Source: Nitrospirillum viridazoti CBAmc (GTDB taxonomy: Bacteria; Pseudomonadota; Alphaproteobacteria; Azospirillales; Azospirillaceae). From it: a stretch of 64,000 bases of DNA. The translations under genes were made by a program, and so were the position numbers. Positions 16,608 to 24,432 of the stretch are shown here, piece by piece (the stretch's first letter is position 1; the number at the start of each line of letters is the position of its first letter). The DNA is taken from contig NZ_CP022110.1 of assembly GCF_000730165.1 (NCBI RefSeq), positions 496,001-560,000 of the forward strand, written 5' to 3'. The notes under the pieces are model-generated. The model was not told the origin of the DNA, searched no databases, and was given only the letters and a program-made list of their open reading frames with translations.

Positions 16608-17446
16608 GGCATCACCAGGTCGGGCTGGGCGCGGACGGGTTCGGCCGGGTGCAGCGGCGGAATGCTGTTCCACAGGCTGCGGGTATAGGGATGGTTCGCA
16701 CCCCCTTTCCCTTCTCCGGCCGCGATGGCGGCGGGCGTGGTCAGTTCCACCAGCCGACCCTGCAGCATCACGCCCACCCGGTCGCAGAACTGGCTTATCA
16801 GCGCCAGGTCATGGGTGATGAACAGGACGGAGAAGCCCAGGCGGCGGCGCAGGTCGGCCACCTGTTCCAGGATCTCCCGCTGCACCACTACGTCCAGGGC
16901 GGTCGTCGGCTCATCCATGATGACCAGCTTGGGCTTCAGCGCCAGGGCCAGGGCGATCACCAGGCGCTGGCGCATGCCGCCGGAGAACTGGTGGGGATGA
17001 TCGCACAGCCGGTCGGGTGAAATGCCCACCAGGCGCAACAGGCCGGCGCTGCGCTCCGCCACCTCGGCCCTGTTGGTGATGCCGTGGGTCCGGAACATGT
17101 CGCGGAACTGGTCGGACACGCGCAGCACTGGGTTCAGGGCGTTCATGGCGCTTTGGAGCACCACGCTGACCTCGCGCCAGCGCCATTGGCGCAGGTCTTT
17201 GGGCCCGAGGGCCAGCACGTTGGTGCCGGCCAGGGTGACCTGCCCGCCGGTGACGTGGGCCGGCGGGCGGTGCAGGCGGGCGATGGCGAAGGCCAGGGTG
17301 CTCTTGCCCGATCCGGACTCGCCGGCCAGGCCCATGACCTCGCCGGCGCCCAGGTCGAAGGATACGCCGTCCACGGCGCGGGTGGCGCCTTGCGGTGTCG
17401 CGTAATCGACCGTCAGGCCGCGAACCTGAAGCAGGGGCGCGGTCAT
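16604..17446 (-). CDS. Dpp/Opp-type ABC transporter ATPase 1
   Basis: A 280-residue ATP-binding subunit with Walker A GESGSGKST, signature FSGGMRQR, Walker B KLVIMDEPTTALD and FITHDLALI. The C-terminal HPYTRSLWNSIP segment is the family's oligopeptide/dipeptide-transporter tail. Its ATG overlaps the upstream permease stop by four bases, and its stop overlaps the next ATPase start in the same way, so all subunits are likely made in fixed ratio. Confidence 0.92.
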   Translation of the reverse strand: MTAPLLQVRGLTVDYATPQGATRAVDGVSFDLGAGEVMGLAGESGSGKSTLAFAIARLHRPPAHVTGGQVTLAGTNVLALGPKDLRQWRWREVSVVLQSAMNALNPVLRVSDQFRDMFRTHGITNRAEVAERSAGLLRLVGISPDRLCDHPHQFSGGMRQRLVIALALALKPKLVIMDEPTTALDVVVQREILEQVADLRRRLGFSVLFITHDLALISQFCDRVGVMLQGRLVELTTPAAIAAGEGKGGANHPYTRSLWNSIPPLHPAEPVRAQPDLVMP

Positions 17447-18306
17447 GCCATCGCCCTCAGCTTCAGGCGCAGGGTGCGCAGGCGGGGGTTGGCAACCTCA
17501 TCCATGGCGAAGTTGATCAGCGACAGGCCGCTGCCGAACAGCACCAGGGCCAGACAGGGGCAGGCGACCTCCCACCAGGCACCCACCTGCAGGGCCGACG
17601 TGGTCTGGGCGTTGTACAGCATGGTGCCCCAGGACACCTTCAGTGCGTCCCCCAGGCCCAGGAACTCCAGGGTCGCCTCCGTCACCACGGCGTACAGCAC
17701 GCTGCCGATGAAGTTGAAACCGATGATGGACACCAGGTTGGGCAGCAGCTCGCAGGCCAGGATGCGCCAGGTGGGCTCGCCCAGCAGCTCGGCGGCGTGG
17801 ATGTAGTCGCGGTTGCGCAAGGATTGCGTCTGGGCGCGGGTGACGCGCGCCCCCCAGCCCCAGGCGGTGCCGGCGATGATCAGGGCGATGGTGGCCGGGC
17901 TGGCGGCCCCGATGAAGGCGGCCAGCACCAGCATCAAGGGCAGGTTGGGGATGACCAGCACCACATTGGTGATCAGGTTCAGGGCCTCATCCACCCGGCC
18001 GCCCAGGTACCCGGCGGTGACCCCCACGACGGTGCCGATGGCGGTGATCATCAGGCCGGCCGACAGGCCCACCAGCAGCGAGGTGCGGGTGCCATGGATG
18101 GTCTGGGCCAGCACGTCGCGGCCCATGCGGGTGGTGCCCATGAGGTGCGTGGCGCTGGGCGCCTCATGCGGGCGGCCCACGCGCTGGTTGGGGCCGGCGG
18201 GCGCCACCAGGGGCCCGAACACCGCCAGCGCCAGGAAAAACGCCACGATGCCGGCGCCGATGCTGGCCTTGCGGTTGGCGAGAAGCGAGGTGAAGAAGGC
18301 GCGCAT
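17443..18306 (-). CDS. Dpp/Opp-type ABC permease, DppC-like
   Basis: A 287-residue inner-membrane permease. It has the N-terminal first helix and GTTRMGRDVLAQTIHGTRTSL that mark the DppC/OppC side, six membrane segments, and the cytoplasmic EAA-like loop near IHAAELLGEPTWRILACELLP. It pairs with the DppB-like permease 5 nt upstream and the two ATPases downstream. Confidence 0.92.
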   Translation of the reverse strand: MRAFFTSLLANRKASIGAGIVAFFLALAVFGPLVAPAGPNQRVGRPHEAPSATHLMGTTRMGRDVLAQTIHGTRTSLLVGLSAGLMITAIGTVVGVTAGYLGGRVDEALNLITNVVLVIPNLPLMLVLAAFIGAASPATIALIIAGTAWGWGARVTRAQTQSLRNRDYIHAAELLGEPTWRILACELLPNLVSIIGFNFIGSVLYAVVTEATLEFLGLGDALKVSWGTMLYNAQTTSALQVGAWWEVACPCLALVLFGSGLSLINFAMDEVANPRLRTLRLKLRAMA

Positions 18307-18311
18307 GGCGC

Positions 18312-19289
18312 TCAGGCCCTCCGCAGGCGGGGATCCAGGGCCAGGCACAGCAGGTCCGCCGCGAAGTTCGCCGTCAGCATGGCCAGCGTCATGAGCATGA
18401 GCTGACCCTGGATCAGGGGATAGTCGCGGGCGGTGATGCCCTGGTACAGGGTGTAGCCCAGGCCCGGATAGTTGAAGACGATTTCGGTGATCAGCGCCCC
18501 ACCGAAGGTGGCGCCCAGGGTCATGGCGAAACTGGTGACGGTGGGCAGCAGGGCGTTGCGCGCGGCATAGGCGTAGCGCACGCGCCCGTCCGACAGGCCC
18601 TTGGCCGTGGCCAGGGTGATGTAGTCCTCGCCCAGCAGGTTGATCATGCTGTTGCGCATGGTGACCAGGTAGCCGCCGATCTGCGCCACCACCAGGGTCA
18701 GGATGGGCAAGGCCGCATGCACCAGCACGCTGCCGATGAAGGCCGGGGTGAAGCCGGGGTCCAGCTCCGGCGCCCAGGCGTAGCCGGTGGGCAGCCACTT
18801 CAGCCGGATGCTCAGCACGAACAGGGCGACCAGCGAGGTCACCAGCGGCGGCACCGCCTGGATCATCAAGGCCGCCGGCGCGCCGAAGCTGTCGAAGGCC
18901 CCGCCCCGGCGCCAGGCGGCGCGGATGCCCAGCGCCGACCCCAGCAGGAAGGCGATGAGGGAGGAGGTCAGGACCAGCAGCAGGGTCCAGGGCAGGGCCT
19001 GCATCAGCACGGCGTTGACCGTCAGCGGGTGGAAGCGCACCGACAGGCCCAGGTCGAAGGTGAAGACGCTGGCCAGATACCGGCCGAACTGCACTGGCCA
19101 GGGCCCGTCGACGAAGCCGAAGGTGGCCTTCAGCGCTTCCAGGCTTTCCGGCGGCAGCACGGTGCCCGCCTGGGCGAACATGATGTCGACCGGGTTGCCG
19201 GGCATCAGCCTCGGCAGCAGGAAGTTGAAGATCGCGGCCACGACGAAGGCGACGACGTAGAACCCGGCCCGGCGAAGCAGGAAGGACAT
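18312..19289 (-). CDS. Dpp/Opp-type ABC permease, DppB-like
   Basis: A 325-residue permease of the DppB/OppB side. The N-terminus has RRAGFYVVAFVVAAIFNFLLP and LMPGNPVD. A periplasmic stretch leads into five further membrane segments, and the EAA-type loop is MRNSMINLLGEDYITLATAKGLS. It is the first of the four tightly spaced transporter genes, 76 nt after the solute-binding protein gene. Confidence 0.92.
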   Translation of the reverse strand: MSFLLRRAGFYVVAFVVAAIFNFLLPRLMPGNPVDIMFAQAGTVLPPESLEALKATFGFVDGPWPVQFGRYLASVFTFDLGLSVRFHPLTVNAVLMQALPWTLLLVLTSSLIAFLLGSALGIRAAWRRGGAFDSFGAPAALMIQAVPPLVTSLVALFVLSIRLKWLPTGYAWAPELDPGFTPAFIGSVLVHAALPILTLVVAQIGGYLVTMRNSMINLLGEDYITLATAKGLSDGRVRYAYAARNALLPTVTSFAMTLGATFGGALITEIVFNYPGLGYTLYQGITARDYPLIQGQLMLMTLAMLTANFAADLLCLALDPRLRRA

Positions 19290-19365
19290 AGGATATCAGC
19301 CTTGGCCTTTAGGTGTCTGAGGGATCGCCCGAAAGCGTCCAGTCATCTGACGAGGGGCGGCGGGA

Positions 19366-21123
19366 TCACCCGCCGCCGGCGGAGGGGATTGGCGGTGCCG
19401 CCGCTGCGGCCTGGCCCTTCACCGGTTCCAGCGCCAGCAGGTGCAGCAGGCGTTCGGGTGTGCCGTCGAAGACGTCGGGTCGGGCCACAGGGTTGTCGGC
19501 GTTGAACCAGCCCTTGAAGCGGCGGGTGTTGTATTCGTACCAGGTGGGGTTGCTGAACAGCGGCACGTAGGGGCTGTTGGCCGCCACGATCATCTGCACC
19601 TTGTCCATGGCGCGGCGCTGCTCCGTCGGGTCGATGGTGGCCACGAAGGCGTCCAGCGCGCTGTCCAGGTCCGGATCGGTGAAGCGGGTGGGGGCGAAGC
19701 GCGTCTTGCCGCTGTAGCGGGAATGGAAGCCGGTGTCGAAGCTGCGGTAGGGCGTCTCCCCCGGGAACAGGCCGTTGATGGCCATGTCGTAGTCGCCGCT
19801 GATCAGCTTCTGCGCCCAGGACGCCGGCTCCACGGTGGAGACGCGCACGTTCAGGCCCAGGGCGTTCAGGCTTTCCGCCACCAGCTGGGTGGAATTGACC
19901 CAGTCGGTCCAGCCGGTAGGCACCAGGATGTCGAAGGCGATAGGGCTGCCATCGGCATTGTCGATGTAGCCGTCGCCGTTGACGTCGCGAAAGCCGCTCT
20001 CCGCCAGCAGGGCCTGGGCGCCGTTCTTGTCGAAATGGGCGTAGCGGCCGTACTGGCGCTCGGCTTCCGGGTTCACCCAGTCCTGATAGGTGCGGCCGAT
20101 GCCGCTGGCGTACTCGTTGACCTCGGGATAGCCGTAGCCGGCGATGTCCACGATGGCGCGCCGGTCCACCGCCATGCTGACGGCGCGGCGGAAATTGACG
20201 TTGCGGAAGGCGGCGCGGTTGCCCCGGCTGGGGCTGTTCAGGTTGATGTCGATGGCGACCGTGCCGCCCGGCGGGAACCAATAGCGGTGGTGCTTGGGAT
20301 CGGCCGCCACGTAGGTGCGCTCGATATCCGGCAGGAAGGCGCCGAACCAGTCCAGCCGCCCCTCGGCGGCGGCGGTCAGCAGCTGCTCGTTGTTGCGCAC
20401 TTGGGGGAAGCTCATGCAGTCGACCTTCAGGTCGGCGCCGTCCCAGTAGTTGGGGTTGCGGCACTGCACGTAGACCTGAGGGGTGAAGCGCTTCACCTCC
20501 GTCATCGGGCCGGTGCCGACGGGGGCGTCGTTGGTGAAGGTCACGGGATCCGCGACCTTGGACCAGATATGGCGGGGCACCACCGGCACGCGCACGATCT
20601 CGAACACGATGCTGGTGTTCACCTTCTTCAGGGTGAAGACCACGGTGTGGGCGTCGACCGCCTCCACCGCTGCGACGCGGTTGCCCATGTCCAGCGTGTC
20701 CAGCGCGCGGAACCGGCGCAGCAGGTCGAAGGTGTAGGCGACATCGGCGGCGGTGAAGGGCTGGCCGTCCGACCACTGCACCCCGTCGCGCAGCTTGAAG
20801 GTCAGCTTCAACAGGTCGGGGGAGAAGGCGTAGTCCGTGGCCAGGCGGTATTCGGGGCGCCCGCCGTACATGGAATTGAAGACCACCAGCGGCTCATAGA
20901 TGAACTCCCGCACGCTGGGCAGGCGGCTGGTCTCGTTGAACGGGTTGAAGTTGCGGACCCAGCCGCTGGACATGGCGGCCAGCACGGTCAGCGTCGCTGG
21001 GGCCGGCTGGCTGTCGGGCGGCGCAGTGGGCGCCGCGATGGGCGCGGTCGCTGTCGGGGCCGCCAGCGCCGTGGCGGCCAGGGCCAGGGCAACACCCGTG
21101 ATGGAAACGAAACGTCGGATCAA
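19366..21123 (-). CDS. Family-5 (DppA-like) solute-binding protein
   Basis: A periplasmic binding protein of about 585 residues belonging to the cluster C/family 5 type used by Dpp/Opp transporters. Signal peptide: IRRFVSITGVALALAATALAA. Family motifs: FIYEPLVVFN, FKLRDGVQWSDGQPFTAADV, and FRRAVSMAVDR. I favour the TTG at 21123, because the signal peptide then starts properly and GGGGA lies just before it. A GTG at 21207 is also in frame but gives a long charged leader. In Vibrio the chitobiose-binding protein is of this same DppA-like family, so the location after nagZ suggests a GlcNAc-disaccharide ligand. Confidence 0.88.
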   Translation of the reverse strand: MIRRFVSITGVALALAATALAAPTATAPIAAPTAPPDSQPAPATLTVLAAMSSGWVRNFNPFNETSRLPSVREFIYEPLVVFNSMYGGRPEYRLATDYAFSPDLLKLTFKLRDGVQWSDGQPFTAADVAYTFDLLRRFRALDTLDMGNRVAAVEAVDAHTVVFTLKKVNTSIVFEIVRVPVVPRHIWSKVADPVTFTNDAPVGTGPMTEVKRFTPQVYVQCRNPNYWDGADLKVDCMSFPQVRNNEQLLTAAAEGRLDWFGAFLPDIERTYVAADPKHHRYWFPPGGTVAIDINLNSPSRGNRAAFRNVNFRRAVSMAVDRRAIVDIAGYGYPEVNEYASGIGRTYQDWVNPEAERQYGRYAHFDKNGAQALLAESGFRDVNGDGYIDNADGSPIAFDILVPTGWTDWVNSTQLVAESLNALGLNVRVSTVEPASWAQKLISGDYDMAINGLFPGETPYRSFDTGFHSRYSGKTRFAPTRFTDPDLDSALDAFVATIDPTEQRRAMDKVQMIVAANSPYVPLFSNPTWYEYNTRRFKGWFNADNPVARPDVFDGTPERLLHLLALEPVKGQAAAAAPPIPSAGGG

Positions 21124-21268
21124 GGCCGTCCCCAAAGGTACTGAAGCTCCCGGACTGGAGCGCCGCTGGACTCTAATCGGTCTCTGGCGCCCCGTCCCGC
21201 CTTTCACTGTCGCCGCCCGGGCCGCCCCAGGCCAGGGCGCAAACTCGTCAGTTTCGTCAGAGCGCCGT

Positions 21269-22321
21269 TTACGCCAGCTGGGCTGTCAGGTCGCGGGCGG
21301 CCGCGGCCACGTCGTCGATCAGCCCGCCGGGGGTACCATGGGCGGGCACGGCCGTGCGGGTCAGGCGCGCCAGGCTGTCGGGCGTCAGGGGGCGGGCGGC
21401 GGCCGCGATGGGCCGCCACTCATCCACATCACCATGGCTGGACAGGCAGATGTCGATGCCCGAGGCCAGCACGGCGGCGCAGCGCTGGGCCAGGGTGCCG
21501 GCCAGCGCCTCCATATAGATGCAGTCGGAAATCAGCACGCCGCCGAAGCCGATGCGGCCGCGGATCACTTGCTCCACCACCAAAGGGGAGATGGAGGCGG
21601 GGCGGGCGGTGTCCACCGCGCTGAACACGATGTGCGCCACCATGGCCCATGGGCCCGGACCCTGTATCGCCCCTTGGGCCAGGCGGCGGAAGGGCAGGAA
21701 GTCGCTGTCGGCCAGGGTGTCCAGGTCGGTATCCACCACCGGCAGGCGCTCATGGCTGTCCACCATGGCGCGGCCGTGGCCGGGGATGTGCTTGATGATG
21801 GGCGTGACGCCGGCGGCGATCATGCCGGCCATGAAGGCGCCGGCCAGTTCCGCCACCTCGTCCGGCTGGTCGCTGAAGGCGCGGTCGCCGATGACCTCGT
21901 GGCTGCCCGGCACCGGCACGTCGGCCAGGGGGGCGCAGTCAACGGAAATGCCGTGCTGGCGCAACAGGCTGCCGATGGCCGCGCCGTCCAGATGGGCCGC
22001 CGCCAGCCCGGCCGCGCGGTCGCGGCGATACAGGGCGCCGATACGGGCGGGCGGGGGGAAGGCCGGCCACACCGGCGGGTCCATGCGCTGGTGCTGTCCC
22101 CCCTCATGGTCGATCAGGATGGGGGCGTCGGCACGGCCCACGGCATCGCGGAAATCGTCGCACAGGCGGCGCAGCTGATCGGGTGTACCGCAGTTGCGCT
22201 TGAACAGGATCAGGCCCAGCGGGTCGGCGTCGCGGAAGAAGGCCTTCTGGTCGGCCGTCATCTCCAGCCCCGGCACCCCGAAGACGACGGCGAGCGGCGG
22301 TTGGCGGGTGCTTACGGTCAT
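21269..22321 (-). CDS. nagZ: GH3 beta-N-acetylhexosaminidase
   Basis: A 350-residue single-domain glycoside hydrolase family 3 enzyme without signal peptide, so it should act in the cytoplasm on imported GlcNAc-containing disaccharides. The catalytic dyad loop is intact (KHIPGHG 177-183, then Asp188-Ser-His190), and the nucleophile is expected at Asp266 in SDCIYM. Two family motifs are altered: the usual DQEGGRVQR appears as DHEGGQHQR (71-79), and SDD is SDC. This could mark a shifted specificity. Gene order nagZ, binding protein, permeases and ATPases on one strand suggests that it splits the transported sugar. Confidence 0.88.
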   Translation of the reverse strand: MTVSTRQPPLAVVFGVPGLEMTADQKAFFRDADPLGLILFKRNCGTPDQLRRLCDDFRDAVGRADAPILIDHEGGQHQRMDPPVWPAFPPPARIGALYRRDRAAGLAAAHLDGAAIGSLLRQHGISVDCAPLADVPVPGSHEVIGDRAFSDQPDEVAELAGAFMAGMIAAGVTPIIKHIPGHGRAMVDSHERLPVVDTDLDTLADSDFLPFRRLAQGAIQGPGPWAMVAHIVFSAVDTARPASISPLVVEQVIRGRIGFGGVLISDCIYMEALAGTLAQRCAAVLASGIDICLSSHGDVDEWRPIAAAARPLTPDSLARLTRTAVPAHGTPGGLIDDVAAAARDLTAQLA

Positions 22322-22615
22322 GGGGCGTCACCTTTTCTGATGCTGGTTCTGATGCTGGGCGCGGGCGCGGCCGGGCCCGCGGCGCGGGCGGGGCGCCGGA
22401 AGCGGTGGGGGGGCGGAATATCGAGGAAATCCGCGCCTCGGCGGGCCGGTCGCGGTCCCCGGCAGGGGAGCCCGGGCAGGCCCTGGCGATCAAGGCCCGC
22501 TTTGCGGATTGACGAAATTGACGGTATGCTCGCAGCCGTGCGCCGGTAAAGCCGATTTAAAAACAGTGATGTCGGTGGATTTGGATGTATTCCTGTCCCC
22601 ATCAAAAAACAGGGG

Positions 22616-24127
22616 GTGATCGGGGTGGTCGGGTTTGAGAGGTGGGCTATCAAGGCGCCGGCCAGCCTCGTCACGCTTGCGGTGCTGCTCTGCCTGTCGC
22701 TGATGACGGCGCTGTACGCCGTCATGGATCGCACCGACACGGCCGTGGCCACCGCCCGCGACATGGCCGCCCATGATCTCGGCATCCTGTACGAATCCGC
22801 GCGCGACCAGAGTGCCGCCTTCTCCAGCACCAGCTTCATCGGCTACAGCGTGGGCCGTTATTACGGCTTCGCCTCCGCCTTCGCGCAGATTTCCCCCAAT
22901 CCCGAGCGGGCCGCTGCCCTGCTGCGTACCGCCTTCGCGGCGGGCGACGCGCAGCAGCAGGGCGCCTCTTCCGCGCTCGCCCCCTATATGGCTGTGCACG
23001 ACCGCTTCCACGCCAGCTTCGTGGACATGATCGGCTCATCCGTTTTCAGCGACCTCTACCTCATCGATCGCCTGGGCCGCGTGGTCTACAGCCTGCGCAA
23101 GGATGGCGCGTTCGGCCAGGACCTGAACGACGCCCACGCCCGCGACACCCCGCTGGGCGAGGTGTTCCGCGAGATCATGGCCCGGCTGCAGAAGGTGGAC
23201 GACCCCACCCAGGTGCTGGTGGTCACTCCGCCCAAGGATCTGGATGGCGCCACCGCCAGCGACGGGCCGGAGGGAATAGGCATGCTGGTGGCCCGGCCGG
23301 TGGTGCGCCATGGCTCGGTGGAGGGTGTCGTGGCCTTCCGCCTGCCGCTGGCCACGGTAGACCGCCGCCTGGGCACCCTGGCGCGCCAGGGTGTCGGCTT
23401 TACGCTGATCGATGCCGGCGGGCACCCGGCGGACCAGCCGGCGTCGGCCCGTGGCCTGTCTCCTTATGGTGTGTACGGCGTGCCCGGATCGCCGTGGCAG
23501 TTCCAGGTGCTGTCCAGCGGCTGGGCCCTGTCGGGCTGGCTGGGCTGGTGGACCTGGGGTCTGACCCTGGTGAGCGCCGCCGCCGGCGGCTGGACCTGGC
23601 GCCAGTCCCGCCACGCCGCGCCCAAGGCCCCTGTGGTGGCTCAGGTGCCGGTTCCCGTGACGCCGCCCGTCATGGTGCCAGCCCCCGTCACCCCGCCGCC
23701 GGTGATCGCCGCCGTCACGCCGGTCCCCGAACCGGTGCTGGAGGCGGCAATGCCGGCCCCCGCCCCGGTGCTGGAGGTCGAGCCTGCCAACGACCTGGAC
23801 GCCAATGAGGAGTTCCGCCGCTGCATCGTCGACGTCATGACCCTGGCGCTGGACTTCTGGCACCACGCCAAGCGCAAGGGGAAGATCGAGCTGGCGGAGG
23901 AAAGCGGGCTGTGGCGCGTCTATATGGATCGCAGTTCGCTGCAGACCCGCACGCTGGATAAATACCTGCTGGTGGAAACATTGCCTCGCAACCCCCGCTG
24001 GCGCGATGTGGTGCGCACGGCGGAATTCGTGCTGCGGCATTGCCCCGACGCGGGTGTGGAGCGGGAGGGGGTGCGCGAGGCCCTGGGCCGGCTGAAACAG
24101 CACCTGCGGCATGCCGAGCGCATATAG
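22616..24127 (+). CDS. Orphan membrane sensor with unknown C-terminal domain
   Basis: A 503-residue inner-membrane protein. One membrane helix at about 16-38, a periplasmic Cache-like sensor region of about 265 residues (YLIDRLGRVVYSL is typical), and a second helix with many Trp and Gly near 305-328. A Pro/Val-rich linker (about 335-395) leads to a cytoplasmic domain of about 105 residues. That domain contains HHAKRKGKIELAEESGLWRV, TRTLDKYLLVETLP and PRWRDVVRTAEFVL; it is not a HAMP, MCP, kinase or GGDEF domain. I do not know its function. The GTG at 22616 or the GTG at 22625 (better spacing to AGGGGG) is the start. It is divergent from nagZ, so it may sense the island's sugar. Confidence 0.75.
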   Translation: MIGVVGFERWAIKAPASLVTLAVLLCLSLMTALYAVMDRTDTAVATARDMAAHDLGILYESARDQSAAFSSTSFIGYSVGRYYGFASAFAQISPNPERAAALLRTAFAAGDAQQQGASSALAPYMAVHDRFHASFVDMIGSSVFSDLYLIDRLGRVVYSLRKDGAFGQDLNDAHARDTPLGEVFREIMARLQKVDDPTQVLVVTPPKDLDGATASDGPEGIGMLVARPVVRHGSVEGVVAFRLPLATVDRRLGTLARQGVGFTLIDAGGHPADQPASARGLSPYGVYGVPGSPWQFQVLSSGWALSGWLGWWTWGLTLVSAAAGGWTWRQSRHAAPKAPVVAQVPVPVTPPVMVPAPVTPPPVIAAVTPVPEPVLEAAMPAPAPVLEVEPANDLDANEEFRRCIVDVMTLALDFWHHAKRKGKIELAEESGLWRVYMDRSSLQTRTLDKYLLVETLPRNPRWRDVVRTAEFVLRHCPDAGVEREGVREALGRLKQHLRHAERI

Positions 24128-24432
24128 CGCCGCCCAATCCGCCGCCCAGTCCATAAGTAATACATTGTAATGTTACAGGTTTCACCGGCCGCGGCAGTCA
24201 AAATCCCCGGTTTTGCCGTCATTTTCGACATTCTGCCGGAACCAGCCTTTCGCCCCCGCCCCCCTCTCATGCCTGATATGCCGGAACGCACGGTCACCCC
24301 GGGTTGCCCCGGTGGGCTCCCCAATCGGGCAAGAGGGGGTTGGCGGTGTCTGGTTCCAGGCGTGGCGCCGTCGGTTGGGTCCGATGGTTGGCCGCGCCGG
24401 TAAACACAAAAGATGGGCCAGAGGAGGGTTTG
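24128..24432. other. 305-nt leader before the TonB receptor
   Basis: No gene is visible. It presumably holds the promoter of the receptor at 24433. CAAAA and TTTTG form an inverted repeat at 24199-24215 (17 nt in all), a possible operator. GTAATACATTGTAATGTTAC at 24157-24176 is an imperfect palindrome, symmetric only at its ends. Neither can be assigned to a regulator. Confidence 0.4.

Noticed and set aside
12283-22321. Reading the nagZ/ABC/kinase cluster as a peptidoglycan (MurNAc) recycling operon
   Set aside because: No murQ, anmK or amidase gene is present, while GlcNAc-specific PTS, GH20 and chitin-type receptor genes are adjacent. It remains a minor alternative.
24157-24176. Possible second Zur box in front of the TonB receptor
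   Set aside because: Only the outer bases are symmetric; the core of the Zur motif is not matched, and the receptor belongs to a sugar island.
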